DNA of 64,000 bases from Membranipora membranacea (taxonomy: Eukaryota; Bryozoa; Gymnolaemata; Cheilostomatida; Membraniporidae): assembly GCA_914767715.1 (NCBI GenBank), contig OU612073.1, forward strand, positions 21,762,001-21,826,000, read 5' to 3'. Below are positions 36,400 through 51,100 of the stretch, piece after piece (positions within the stretch are counted from its first letter, which is position 1; each line of letters opens with the position of its first letter). The notes beneath the pieces are model-generated. The model had not been told where the DNA came from. It did no database searches and saw nothing but the letters and a program-made list of their open reading frames with translations. A program made the position numbers and the translations under genes.

Positions 36400-39300
36400 A
36401 CAAAGATTCGCTTACTTGTATCCCAACTTACCAAGATTGCTTAGTTCTATAAGCTTGTTATGGTGAACTTATGAAGACTAATAGTATTGTACTGTTTTAA
36501 CGGATGTTCTCTTTATTATTGCCTTTATCCAGCCTCTGCGTGGACTAACCTAAAGCTGCCACTAAGCACAAATTATTCAACACGGTGACCTCTAAGTTCA
36601 TAGCTGCGGTGATTGTGCCAGTATTTTGTAATACTATCTACTCATATACCAATGGCTGCACTCACAAACCCAATCTCCAATCCACTGCTCACTCGGCTGC
36701 TACTTGATAGGTAAATCCAAGATCACTACAGAGATTGACTAATCAATCCAAACATGAAGTGGCTGGCCTCCAAGTTCATTTCATGTAACTCCAGTCCTTT
36801 GAAATGAATGCACAACTCTGATTGGTTGATTCTGTGATGAAACGGGTGTTTTTTACCTCGCTGAATGATAATTGTTTTGTTCTAACGTGCATGTACAAAT
36901 TAAAACGTGCTCATTTGGCATAATCATGTTACGGCTTCCAACCGATCAACCACTTAAATTTTTTGCTTATACGGATAACACTTCATTCTACACCTTATTC
37001 TATCTCACTGCTATTTTACCACATTATTTCATTTGCATTTATCAAGACACTTGTATTGTTATATAGGGTTATATTTTAGACAAACTCTGTTAAAGGGGTT
37101 GCAGGATTTTTTTGTTAGCTTACTGAGCCTCCACTTACACAGCACACTTATTTCTTTGTTCTATTATTACTTTGTATCCACACGAACCCCCATCTGTAAG
37201 CCTAGACAGCAAACACCAGCTAGTGCTGGCTGCTCAACTTGCGATGGCACGTCACCCAGCTTGAAGCAGCCCAGCACATCCTTGCGCTAACTATGTGCAT
37301 AATCCCACAAGGCTTGTGTGTGTGTGTGTGTGCTTTTCAATCATTGTTAGTTACTGATTTATTCTGAAGCCGTAATCATCGTCATCTCAACTAGTTTTTA
37401 AAGATCTGATGCTTAGTATTTTTGAGAGAGAATTTTTGAATGACCGAAATCCCTGGCTTGATGATTGCTTTTACTGGTGATGCTACCATAGATTTCGCTG
37501 TGTGTTCAGAACTAGAATACTGAGGCATACTCAAGGAAGGCGAGGAGCCTGCACACAGATAGTGCTTTGAGTTTGCCTCATGATTGTCAATAATTACTAC
37601 TAACCTTATTATAACAACAATGTTTTTACTGTCATCTGCTAATGTTTGTGCCAGACACTGCCATTTCTGCCTCCTGTTAAGGAGAACTATTAATACCTGG
37701 CTAGGAGAAGATAACTCATTAATTTTACAGGGTGACGTGAAATATTTCTCATTCATAATAATATTCCTTCTTATAATGATATAACACTACTAGAAAACCT
37801 CCATGTTGATTACTACTTACATTATACTTACACTATAACACTCCTATTTTGGAGTTATACTCTCTTATTCTCATTTATTAACTGATATGGCTCTCATGCC
37901 TGCCTGGGTTCCCTGCATTGCATCTCTGTAGTATAGTGAGAGTTACTCACCCTTGATAACCAGGTATTTGGGTTATAGCCTTTGTGATGTGACCTCAAGC
38001 TGAGCTTGCACTATTATTAACTTCTCTTCTGTATTGGGATTTGATATTCCACTACACACAGTTAGGCTTGCGGGATCCCAGGCTTTTGATAACAAACATT
38101 TTCTTCTAACACAACTATACATACTTACAATATCACTCGATTTCTTTGTGTAGATAAAATAATAAACCTCTGATATATTCAGAAAACTAACCACTAATGA
38201 TGAGATCTGCCTGGTCAGACATGAGCACACGTCTTCGAGATCAACATTCATCAATTTTATAGCAATTTTTAATACCTGAGAATCTTGATCTTGGTGAAAC
38301 TAGAACGGACGGACGTGCTTTCATTGTCTAACTCAAACCCTCAATAATCATCTCGCTGCTAACCTCATAAAAAAAACTGTGATCAAAACATAATCTCCCA
38401 GTTTGTTACACGGGCATGATCTACTGTCATGAACTGGGAATTGTGCGAAGTTGCAATAACACGTAAGCAAAATCTCTGACAATTCTGCAATCACTAACAA
38501 AACTACCTACAGCGTGCTTTTCTCAGACTAAATCAAAATCTCAGACTAAATTTACCACTAGCACACAGTTAGATTACTGGTAAATACTGATAACAAGTAC
38601 CCATGCTTACCTCTCTGATGTGATCGTACATAACATGTATGCTGCTTGATGATGTATTGGCACAAAAACAAACAACTAGTTGCAGGTTAGCTTTGTGAAG
38701 TCGCGCTCCCAACAACGATCCGCAAACTAACACAATACTGGCCCTGATAATAGCATTGTTAAGTGTTCTCAAAGACATTTCTTGTTCTCCCAACATCCTG
38801 TTTAACCTCAATTCGAATATAAATTTGTCACAAACAGACTTTTTCAGTGAAATACTCAACAGGGTTTTAGTGTTTTTTTATTGTTGTCTTGCCGTAGTAT
38901 ATATTGATAAGACTATGTACATTTCTATGCAGAATTTTTAAGCAATTCCATGGAGCCTTCAAGTATAGAAAATGCTCAATAATGCCTTCTTCCATTTAAG
39001 TTTACAATAACATGAAGTTATGATCTTTTGGTTTTATTAAATCAAATCTTTAGTTTTGTGCCAGCCGAATAAAGTATATAGATTAGGAATAATTAGTCGG
39101 TGAACAATTTATTTGTAAGATCAGCCCTATTTTTTCTAAACCTACCATTATTACATTCGGCAGAAACATTTTATTTCTTTTTTTTGTACATAGCAAAATT
39201 TGATTTGTTGAGTTGAACAAATATAATGTGAAAAACTCAGATGTATTGGGTATCTAGAGATCCGTTATCATAGGTTTGGTTACATTCCAGTACCAGAAAC

Positions 39301-39529
39301 TATAAATGAATTCCACCTCCTGTGAATGATGCTATGGATTTCTAAATCAAGTTACTTCGAAAGCTTCTGACTGACTGATCTAGAATGCAAACTAGACATT
39401 TAGTCAAGTCCTATGTGATCTCAGTCACTCGTGTGAGAGGCAATGCTAATGTCATTTTGATTTAAATAAAATTGTGCACAGTGTTACTGAGATAAATATC
39501 GATACCAGATTGAATCATAATTTAGAGAG

Positions 39530-39535
39530 TTTATT
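39530..39535 (-). terminator. Polyadenylation signal of the IgGFc-type gene
   Basis: AATAAA on the minus strand, about 145 bases after the stop codon at 39681-39683. Confidence 0.6.
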
Positions 39536-39680
39536 TTACATAATAATAAATCTATGGCATGAAGAGACTGAACATATGCATAACATTAACAACTATAGAT
39601 AACATAATAGAAGATAGACACACAGATCTAGTCTGAGCGCACAGACTTAGAGAATACTAGTCTGCATACTAAGACTAGTA

Positions 39681-42600
39681 TTATAGCACATATAGTTGCT
39701 CAGGTACGGGAGAATAAGCTATGCTCTCGGTGCCGGCGTGTAAGAATATCTGCATTGTAAATCTGAGTAATGCCTTCTTCACTGTGTTGCTTGCGTTATC
39801 GACAATAGCACTAGATAAAGCATGAGGTCCATAACCCAGTCCTGAGAGAGTAAACCAGGCATGGTCTCCAACAAATGAGAGGTTCTCCTGCAATCATAAG
39901 TTATCACCATTAATGGGAGTTGTCTATCAGTTATTTAGGGGTCGACAACTCACTAAGTATCAAGCGGTACACGACGTCAAGCTATTATATACTGCAGCCA
40001 GGGAATTTGTCAATTCAAATATTGTGGTAAGACTACACAGTTAATTTCAAGTAGCCTTACTTGAATTCTATTATCATACATGATGAGAGAACCATTGTAA
40101 GATAATAAAAACATGTGAATATTATATTTTCTCATCACTAGAAACCTACCACTTCATCAACCCAGTCGCCGTCAAGGAAGAAAATGGGAGATTCGTCTGC
40201 AAATATCTGATTGAGGTCAAACGATACGACTACATAGGCCTGGTAAAACGCTGATAGAGTAGACACCTTCGGTATCACAAATCTGAACCTGGAACATAAA
40301 CAAGACTACTTTGTGATTTGATGTGATGTTTTGATATTTTCCATGATATACCACATTTTCTGACAATTTGACATCAGCTGTTTTGCGAGTAAAAGATGAG
40401 TGACAAGTGAAGGCACTGAAAAGTGACGGTATGACTGTCGTCTCGTCAAGCAGTGACAAGTGAAAGTGATGCGATTCAGACAACAGTTTAGTGTTGTGGT
40501 ATCATCATAAGTAATTGTCATGAAGTTCATAGAAAAGGTGTACTTTAATGCGATCGACTAACACATACCATGGTCGAGAGTCATAGTAGGTATTCGGTAG
40601 TACGCTGGCAGCCATCTCAGGAGAATTATTGGGCAGGTCTGGATTGGACCAGGTAAATAATTCACACATCAGGGGATTATTAGATTCTATCTGAACTGGA
40701 CCTCCGTTACTGGGCAACTCATTCTGAAGATAAAGAAAACATTGTGAATAAAACTTTATAAGAGGATGGTATATAGATAGTGCACTATCGAGAATATAGG
40801 AAAGAAATGAAGTTTTCTATTGAAAAACAACATTCAAGCAAAATAAAAATGTTATCACCAGAAGATGAACGTTCAATGGCCTTGGAGTTCAATGTTAAGT
40901 GAGTACAAAAGTCATTTTCTGATGACAAACTTATTGTAATGGACGGTACCTTAGCGATACCCATGAAGTCAACATCAGATGTCTGCATCACAGTTCCATT
41001 CTGTCTAAATTCTACTGTAGTTCCTGAGGCCCAAGCTGTACATCTGTGAAAGAAACATAAGAATTATATAACAGTTCAAAATAACAAAACTCAGCTCATA
41101 AAGTTGCTCAAAGTTTTAGGCAATTGGCCTGGGAATCAAAAGTCAGGGGAAAGTGCAAATAACCTGCCCATGCCCGGCCCTATTAGATGGCTTCTTTTAG
41201 GGTGACAATGTGCCAAAGATCTGAATCGTACAATGGATAGACAGTTATGCTATATCTAAAAAATCATGTACAAAAGATGTGGCGATCAACTTGACAAGGT
41301 AAGGTACCTAAAAAAATGAAATTGTGATCAAATACATATCTGCATCAAGGTGTTAGATGTGACAAGTGCTCGTCTGTGTTTGGCAGCTACTTACTGGAAA
41401 GTATCAAAGAATGTGCTGCCTGCTGTGGGCATAACATCATATCTGTAGAATGTACCGAGGCTAGGGTCAAGGTCGGCTGCTGTGGCGACATGAGGAAGCT
41501 GATCAGCTGCGTGATCCCAGCCGACTCCAAACTGATAAGGTATACCGGTACGCTCGTTACCGGCAAACACGGCTATCGGTCGGTTAGAGTTAATAAACGC
41601 ACCTGTAACACAGACAAAGACTGCTGTTACCACTAAGAGTTGGAAAACCCCCGTTATTGGAACATGGTTGACAAAAAGACAGTACTTCCCACTAGGAATA
41701 TGCTTGTTGAGTTTTTCAGTGTGTGGTGCATTGTACAAGCTCCACTAAAAAAATAACAAAACGCTGAACCGCTCTAAAAAATACACACCAGAGAGGTCAA
41801 AGCCATTGAGGACATCGAGTTGGAATATCTGTAGCCTATCGAGTGTAATATTAAATGTCTCTCCTCCATAGTAACGATATCCCTGTACATCTACGTATGT
41901 GTAGTATAGATCGGGGTCTGTGATTACAGGTAATGTGATCGATACCTGTCAATATAAAATATGTAGTGTAAGATAAAACTCATATACTTGTATGTAAGCT
42001 AGCAACTGTGAACGCATCTCTTTTCATTGCATGATTCTGGCTTTGGTATTAGTTTTCTAAATACAGAATACTGCAGAAAAATATTTTACGACATTACTGG
42101 CATCCTACTCAGTGCCTCAGGGTTATGATCGCTATGAAACGTACCACAGTGTCATCATCAGGGGCGACAATTCCTACGAGTTGATGATTAGCGTAAGGAT
42201 AAGCAGCTGAGACGACGTGACGAGTTCCGAGATCGTGATAATCCTTCATCATCCAGCCGTCAGCGCTGCCGGTGTCCTTATTAAAGGCGAAACATTCGAG
42301 AGCCCAGTCTGACTCAACTACTACTCCCTGTAATCATATGAATATATCATATTATAATTAGGTATATATTTAATTTTCTATGATAAAATAATAACCATAT
42401 ATTCAGAAATATGAAAAATAGTAATTTTCACTTAGGCACATAAATTATTACAAAACAGACTAAAATATCGTGTTATGTTGAAAGTCGAATTTGGAATGCT
42501 CAAAAAATTTCATAATAGCAATATCTTATCTATCGACATCATGATTGATAAGTTCATTGATAGGACCGCTGTATGATCAGATATCATACTATATACATAG

Positions 42601-45135
42601 ATATGATGATAGTTTTACCTTATACTGAGTATCAAAGTATCCACTCCTACTGAGCTGAGCTCTGTAGTGACCAGGTACAGTAAACAGTATGGACTCATCT
42701 CGGTTTAATATTACTTCCTGTATTATATTTTTCTCTACTTCATGACGAGCGATTCTACGATTGATTCGTCTAAAATTATACAACATGAAGAATTAAAGTT
42801 GTCATCAGCAGAAAGTTTAATGCATGACCCATTGAATTCCATATCTGGAATAGCATCATTAGCTTTCTTTTGCAAAACAAAGGGCTTGCAAAAATAGCCA
42901 GTCCCTAGTAGCAATCTAGAAATGCCCTAATCATCGACACTGTATGGGGTATAATTACTGTTTGCAATTTTGTAAACAAGACAATTTCTCAGGCTAATTA
43001 TTCATGCTACTAGGGACAGCCAATCAGAGAACAGTCAGATGGGTCCCTGTGTTTAGTGTCCTAACCGTATAACGCTATGATACTATTTCCATTCTAAGAG
43101 AAGAATCTAATTCAGTGGCATGACCATATAGCCCCTCAGACGCTACAATCTCTCACAGGACAGGCGCGATTTTCAGTCATAAAAGTAATTTATAGTAACT
43201 AGGGACATGATCAAGGTATAAGCAAGGATAAGCACAGTATGTTTTGGGATGATGTGATGACCATGTAATCAATAAATGCTAATGAGAATATTTTTCCTGT
43301 GTTTTTAATAAAAAACCAAGAAATGACATATTCATTAAAAACGCTTAGTCTACCCAGTTCAATGAGATATTATACTATAAAACTTACCCAGTAGTAAGTC
43401 TGACATAGTTCTGATTAGATGTAGATACACAGTGGATCTCCAGACTGTGATCTAGAGGTGCTGGTACTGAGTTAGTCATAAACATGGCGTAATACTCGTG
43501 AGCATCTGAAATAAATACACAATGCTATAAGTCCAGGATCAACTCACCAGTGCAGTATGGGGAGTTATCTCACCAAAATGCAGTAAGACAATTCCATGCT
43601 GCTTCAATAAGTAGAGCTTTCAGGATAATTTAATTAATGTTCATAGTTTCAATCACAGAGTTTAGAACAAAACTCAGTGTTTTAATCAAAGTTTAAAATT
43701 TAAATATAATGCCTACATCTCCATCAATAATCTCTAGGAGATTTATAATTCAGCGAAAAAGACCTGGCCTCTGAACTTTAGCTGATCTTTTTGGCTGATT
43801 TTGAATCGGCTTATTGTGACTGAATACAGGTATGAGAGTAACAATAACTAAGTAACATACGCTCACAGTCCTCGTCAGCGAGAAAATCTCCATCGTTATC
43901 TATACCATCTCCACACAGCTCCACAGTGTAGATATCGAAGGGATCGTTAGTAAATCCTCCTGGTAGAGGTGGATTAATAGGCCAGTACTGATACGCCTCA
44001 TTCTCTATAGGCAGATTAACTCCCAGTACATATCCTACAGACTCACGATCACGTGTACCTAACAAATAATGTAAGAGCTATTTTATAAAATAAGTGATAA
44101 TATCATGTTATATATTGTTTTGATTAACTGTGTTATTCTTCTACTGTGTAACTGTGTTTGTGCACACCATAATATACTTGGTATATTAAGTCTATGGTGC
44201 ACACCAACATCTAAGACACTAGCCTTGTACCGTAGCCACGGTTTTTAGTTTTTAAATTTAGAAAAACCAAAAAAGACCAAAGACCGTGGCCGCGTGACAA
44301 GTCTACTAAGACACACGTTCAATCTGTTGTTTTTCCTGTTCTTAAATTCCAAACATTTGGTTGTAACCTTGCTGTTATAGCCTGCTGTAGAAATGAGATC
44401 AGCTAGTATCTTACCATAAAGCTGGGCGAAGAAGTTTGCCTTAGGATCATCATGAGATAGCTGATAGTTGTTACCCTGCTGTACATTCAGTACTACGTAT
44501 GCATAAGTCTTTGTACCCACTAAAATATGAATGTAAGAACCCATGACATTACTGCTCAACAACACATCACTACGCACAGCAAGGCATAACAAAACAGTCA
44601 GTGTCAAGGCTACTATATTATTCATGCTAGAAAAGAAATGTCCCTTAGTCAGTCCTACTCAGGTATGTATGGGATATATACTGCGCTGCCTTAAGAGTGA
44701 CGCCAACAATGAAAAGACAAGGATGTGTGTTTACCGTTTTCATCTACTGTAATATATCAACAAATTTCCATTCTGCATATTTTTACTCACATCTTGGTGT
44801 GATGGTGAAGTTAGCAGAGGGCACCAGCACACCGTTTAGTTTGAGACCACCTCTGTATTTTCTCTGTAATACTACAGTGACATAGAAGTCCTGATAATCA
44901 GCTAGTGGAGTACCAAAGTGAATATTATACATCCACTGATGTGTGTGAGGTATCACTATCATAGCTGGGTCTCCTGGCTCTGACTGTAATATGGGAGAGA
45001 TGGATCGGTTAGGTGAGATGGGATAGATTGATCGATGAGAAAGTTTATTAATTGATAATAAATGTATTGATAAATTGTATTTGATAAGAGATCATTTGGC
45101 TGGTGATTAAGTGACTCATATACTATAATATTGTC

Positions 45136-45167
<32 letters not shown>

Positions 45168-48100
45168 AATACATATATGTATATGTCTATGCGTGTATAT
45201 GTCATGAGACTAGAAACAAACCTGAGAATTTTGACTACCATCCTGACTCTTCATGAACATGACGACCATGATGGGCTTGTCTGCGTAGATGGAGCCGGAC
45301 ACACCACCTGTCTGGATATCTACTTGTGTAAACTCTCCCTGACCTAGAGTAAAGGTCTCATATACCCCGTCCGACCTGTCCACTATGACCTCTGTGTTAG
45401 GCTCTGAAGCTATGATTCTGTAATATTCTCCCACCGTACGGCCAGGTGTAGGTGTGACTATATACTCCTTACCCCATGAGCTTACTGGGGGCATCTGTTC
45501 TACTAGATGGTCCTAAACACAGAAGAGAAAAGGTGAACTTTATACTTATTGCCCATGTTCCCCATTAAGTTACAATGAGATGTTTTCAATGATATATTGG
45601 ATGATGGACTAATATTCAACTACAAGATGGGACAGGATGAATTACCAAAAGTGTTGAGCACTAGCAGTAACACATATTCTGTATCGTTTTTTTAAAGACA
45701 TAGACATGCAGCCACAACCAAGCTCGATATTACAGCATGTTAGTAGTTAGGCCAGTCCTCCGCTTTGTGAGTCAGAGACAGAGACTTACCCTAGATCTGG
45801 AAGGTTTAGTGTTGACGCGCCCGTTTCCTGAGAACACAGCGATGGGTTTGTTAGATGATATATGAGTTCCAGTGAGATCCCCTCTCAGATATCTGTTGAG
45901 AAAGTCTGTGGGTAGATCGTATCCGCTCTGTATCTGAAGGGACTCGTACTGGTCCAGGTTTATCTGGAGCTGGTGGTTGTTTGTCCACATCAAATTATTC
46001 CATGGTACCTGAAAAATATATAATAATCACAATTACTTGATGTACCTAGCGATAGAAGAATATTTAGCAGACACATAATTCCATGGCTGTGAACAAGCTT
46101 GAGTCATATAGTTGTAGAAAATTCAGGAAGTTTACATATGAAATCTCATGCGATAGATGGGTTCATTTGAAGGCAACGACAGAAATTCTGTCATAAATCT
46201 TTTTATTTTTGGTTTCCAACACACTCTCTAAGGCAAAAATGAAAAGTTTAACCTAACTATTGTACAGATTTCACTGAGACAGTAGTTATCATACCTGTAT
46301 CGGTCCATCAGCCCAGGCAGTATTAACTACCTCCGGAGGAAATGTAATATCTAACACAGTACCGGGTTCTGTGGCTACTACTGCAAACTGTGTGGCTACA
46401 TGACTCGGGCTACAAAAAGAGAACAAAATACAGAGAAATATTCACATTGATGAATGGAACTAAAGCAAACCTGGCACAATCACGATTTACTCAGGTGGAA
46501 TATGGGTAGAGGAATTGAATATCACTACTTCCTAACATTGGGAGGTTTTTAGTAAGTAGTTCCTGTGTTAATATTCAGTACAGCCCTTTAGAAAGTCTGG
46601 CAGTCAAACATTATATGACTACCTTATGTTAAGAGAATAGTTGATTCCTACCTGTAAGACACAGTGTAATATTGAGTACCAAGTCTATCATCAGGATAGA
46701 GCAGGTTACCATCCATAGAGAATATCTTTCTATTGAGTGCGTAAATAACAACTCTCTCAGTGGCTACAACTCGGATCGCTCTGTTTGATCTGTTGCAAAA
46801 AAACCCGATAAATTGTTAATTGTAGACGAGTTATATGTCTGAGTTATAAAAGAAATTTCAAATTAGCTTCATATACGAATAATAGATAAGGAGTCATCCT
46901 CTCAAACTAGCTGAAGACAACCCAACTGCATATGACTATTACTGAGTCTCAGCTTACTTTGTGGTTCCGTATATGACAGCATTAGTAGGATCCAGATTTA
47001 CAAGATGGAATCTGCCTTTAGTTATAGAGAGAGTAGTTTGTGGTATCCCTCCTGCCAAGCGTGGCTGACTGAAAGTAGAAGAGTACATAATATTATGAGC
47101 CTATTTGAGATACTGTCCTGCTGAAAGAGGTCCGACCTGCCTGCAAACTGAGAGCAACTTGGCGCCGAATATGGCAGCCTCGCCCTTAAGGCACTGTATT
47201 TCTCAGTCTTCGGTCAGAGACAAAAACTTGCATTTTAACCCAAGTTTTAACCCAAAAAATAGGATAAATAGGTTTAATGGTAGAAACAAATTAAAAGTCA
47301 CATAATATGACAGCATAAAAAGCATACAAGGTTTGACCTAGAATAGTGCATGGACAGATAAAGATCATCAGATTGCAGTGTTTTCCACATTTAAGCTGGT
47401 CAGCTGCGAGAGGCGAGGATTTCATTTTATAGATACATACCCACCAACTCCTCCAACATTTCAATATTTGAAATTTCATTTAATTAAATTTTAAAATTTG
47501 AATGAGTTTGTCACATACTACATGGCTATACAATGTTGTAAAACTCATACCTGAATGTGACATCGACTGAGGTTGTGAGAACATCAGGTGCTACAGCTAT
47601 ATATAGATGTATCTGTTGGCCGAATTCCTCAGCTGCATTCTCCATAAAAGTGACGGTGTACTCCTTACCCCCGACCAACTCAAAAGGCTGTCTGTGTCCT
47701 GTATCCTCATCAACCAAATTATCTCCGTCATTGTCTGTGGGTAAAATATAAATTTAAAACTATATAGTCAGAATGTTAATTTCGAGAATTTATACCCAAA
47801 ATGTAGAACAGAGATGTACACTCATACCCTACAGGAGGTATTGAGGTTGCAACTCAATAACAGATAAAATTAAATTTTGGCTAGCTTAGGCTGGTTTCTA
47901 TATAATGTAACAATGGTGAGTAAATGTTAGCTAGTCTTAAAGTTAGCTATTCCAAACATGTGTGAAATGGCAAACTTTTCCCCCTATGAGAATTAAAATC
48001 TATTTTTTTATAGTTATAACCTCAAAGACTATAATATTTAGTGCTATATAATGCTTTAATTTATAGTTTACACTGAGAAAAAACCTTACCAAAGTTATCA

Positions 48101-51100
48101 ATAGTCTCCTCATCAACACGACCATCACAATCATTATCTATACCATCCCCTGGTACTGACGGGGTACGATCACATCCCTGTAAATATATTTATATATCTA
48201 CCGGTGTAATCAATAACTAAGTGTATCAGCGGGACAGTCAACACAGTGATGTGTCTAATACAGCAGAGACACATGTCCTAGTAATATATATAATTATATA
48301 TATATACTGTCTGTCCACTGCCTGCCTGTCTGGCCATCAATCCCCGGTGCTGACATTGTTATTACATGAGAAAGTAAGTGAGCGAATCATGACATTTCAT
48401 TTTTACAACGCGCAGACAATCTGGACAGTGCACCAGAAGAAATTAGTATGCCAGGAGCAGTCACCATCGGCTGCTGGTGAGGATGATGAACACAATTGGT
48501 TGAAATCCAAATTTAGGCTTACATTAGTTTGAGTGCTCAAACTCTGCCTGTGTTGATGGTAGTGGCGTGTCAATATCAACCACATCCCCCATCCCCCGAT
48601 TGTTTGGGGATTTACCTCAAAAACATGAAAGTGCATCAAATTTGACTACCATCAACCCAGGCAGAGTTTTTGCGTACGTAAACTAGGTTTACAACTGTGT
48701 CTTATAATAATACTTACGACCATGAGAGAGATTGCTCCGCCGTAAGTATAACTTTCTCGGTCGGAGAATCCGTAATACTGAACATAATATCTCACTCTGC
48801 TATCCATATGGTATATCTGTGTAAGCTTGTCTTCATCTACATTCAAATCTACAAACCAACAAAGAATTAAGAGTCAAATCTACAAACCAACAAAGAATTT
48901 AGAGTATAACTCTACAAACCAAATGATATCAATCCATTAACCAATAAGTAAGGGTATCACTACTTGCATCAACACACTAATCCTAATAACTAATGCAAAC
49001 AAATTGGGAAACAAAATAAAAACATTTAAATTGGGTTGTTACTGCTGATTCCACGTTTAGTGTGAAGAACAGTGAGCAGCATGTACCACTAAGGTTCTGG
49101 TTCCCCCTCAGATAGGACAGCAGTGACACTTACATCGACCGACATAGTTGGTGTTTGGGATGTTGATCCAGCCGTTGTTTTCGAGGTTCCTGTTTCGTTT
49201 TCTGCTCATTCTGAGTCCGTCTCTCAAGTCTTGGTCAATTATAATCAACACTTTGTTTATGTACCTGAATAAGGGAAAAAAAGATTGATAATATGTCTTC
49301 AATATAATATGATTTAAATGTTTTTGCATGATCAATTTAGAATTCCGTATTAAACCTTGCTGTGCGGGGGTCATATACCCAAAATTTATCACAAGCCATA
49401 GCAGTATAGATCATTCAAAAAATGACATTTAAATTGTTGCTATAGTAATCTTATTTCTATTGAGGAAGGAAATACATGTAAGCATTGAACTATGGTGAAA
49501 GAGAATGTCAGGTTTGCTTTGAGGCAGCAATGGGGTAGAGGCAATTGTGGGCAGAGGTACTAACCCAAAGTATCCTTGTGGAGGGAGTGTAGTCTGTGGT
49601 ATATTAGAGAACTGATTGAGACCACTGTATATAATCATACTAGGATCTCCAGTAACAGGAGAGTCCCTACCCTGCTGAGAGCCGAACACCTGAGCTATCT
49701 GTATCGGCTTATCTGATACAACGTGAGCAAAGCTATCCAGGTTTGTGATCTAAAATTTTATAACACCACAAGATGAGATATTATGTTCTGCAAATATGTC
49801 ATGAAAATTTTTATTCTTTACAGTGTGAAAATGATTCATAGAAGCTAGTGATTATTTTGAATAATTAAGAAAAATGATGTTGATGATTAGATGTCCTCCA
49901 TGACCCGCATAGCCACATCAGTTCTAGATTTATCAGTAAAGAAATATGATATATTGTGTGAAAAATGCGTCTTTCAGTGCGATGTGTAACTTTAATTATG
50001 TAGTGTTACTATTTGTGAAAAGTAGCTAAGCTGAGACTAAAGACCAAGGTTACAATATAAAACTTACCGATACTTTGCTTCTGGCTTTCTCAATGAATAT
50101 AGACACAGGTTGTTTGCCTGATTCCGTTACTATGATAGTAGTGTTGGGCTGACTGGATACAAAGATGTGCTTCTCACCAAGAGCTATAAAACAGAGCAAG
50201 ACAACAATGAATGAATGACTGACTTAATATCTTAAACATTCGATGACAACATACATCTCGTTCAGCATCAATTGCTACGATCACAGCATTCTCATATTTA
50301 TAATCATCCTCTCAGCGAAAAACTTAATCTATGTTTGTGACATTCCATAATCAGTATCCATACATGTACTCTGAAATTCAAGCACAATTAAAATTAGTAA
50401 AATATGGGATAAACTCACAAGCTCCAGCGAGTCCTGATGGTGCCGGTGCGATGGCGAACTCTGACTCCCAGGTAGATACGGGAAGAAGTTGTGATATGAG
50501 ATGATCACGAGACCAGCCCTCGGCGCCGATAGCGACGTGAGCTCTGACATTACCAGAGAAACAAGCCATCTACAGAAATCAGATAAGTGGATAATAATTT
50601 TCAAATCGCCCAAACATTTTTAACATTGCAAAGCATAATGTGATATCATATGTACTAGTGAATTTTCTTTCATCAGCTATTCTTTCCCAAACCAATTTGC
50701 AACACAAAGAACCAAAAGGTTGTGTTTTTTTGACTTGGCCCTTCTCAAGGTATCATATTCTCTGTCAGTCACTCTCTGTAATTCTTGTTATGCAGAGAAT
50801 TTCCAGCTCTTTCTTACCTTATCGCTGGAGACAAGGTTGGTACCAGTCAGATCACCCACTGATCTCAGAGCCAACACTTCGAATGCGTTAAGAGTTATGT
50901 TGAAAGTTTCACCAGCGTTAAATCTCACTCCTAAAATAATATAAATGTATTAGTTTTTATCTCAGGAAGATTAGGGCTACTTCGTCATATCATAACTTAC
51001 TATGCCTTCTAAGGAATCTTAGAAAGTGAAATTGGTTTTAATTTATACAGTTTAAAATTTTCATCAGATGGAGAGAGAGAGGAAACACAACTGGTGAATT

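Larger units (their letters stand above)
34099..39680. other. Long gene-poor stretch after QKI
   Basis: No supportable exon was found on either strand in about 5.6 kb. It probably holds the long 3' UTR of QKI form 7b plus spacer. AATAAA occurs at 36084-36089 and 39068-39073. ACTAAC motifs are frequent (34730, 35280, 36544, 37599, 38186, 38493 and 38726). For the minus-strand gene to the right, AATAAA reads on the minus strand at 39530-39535. Open frames such as 34296-34640 and 35248-35601 have no recognised domain or splice support. Confidence 0.5.

Noticed and set aside
41376-41636. Cys-rich plus-strand frame (86 codons)
   Set aside because: It is an antisense shadow of exon 41395-41602 of the IgGFc-type gene.
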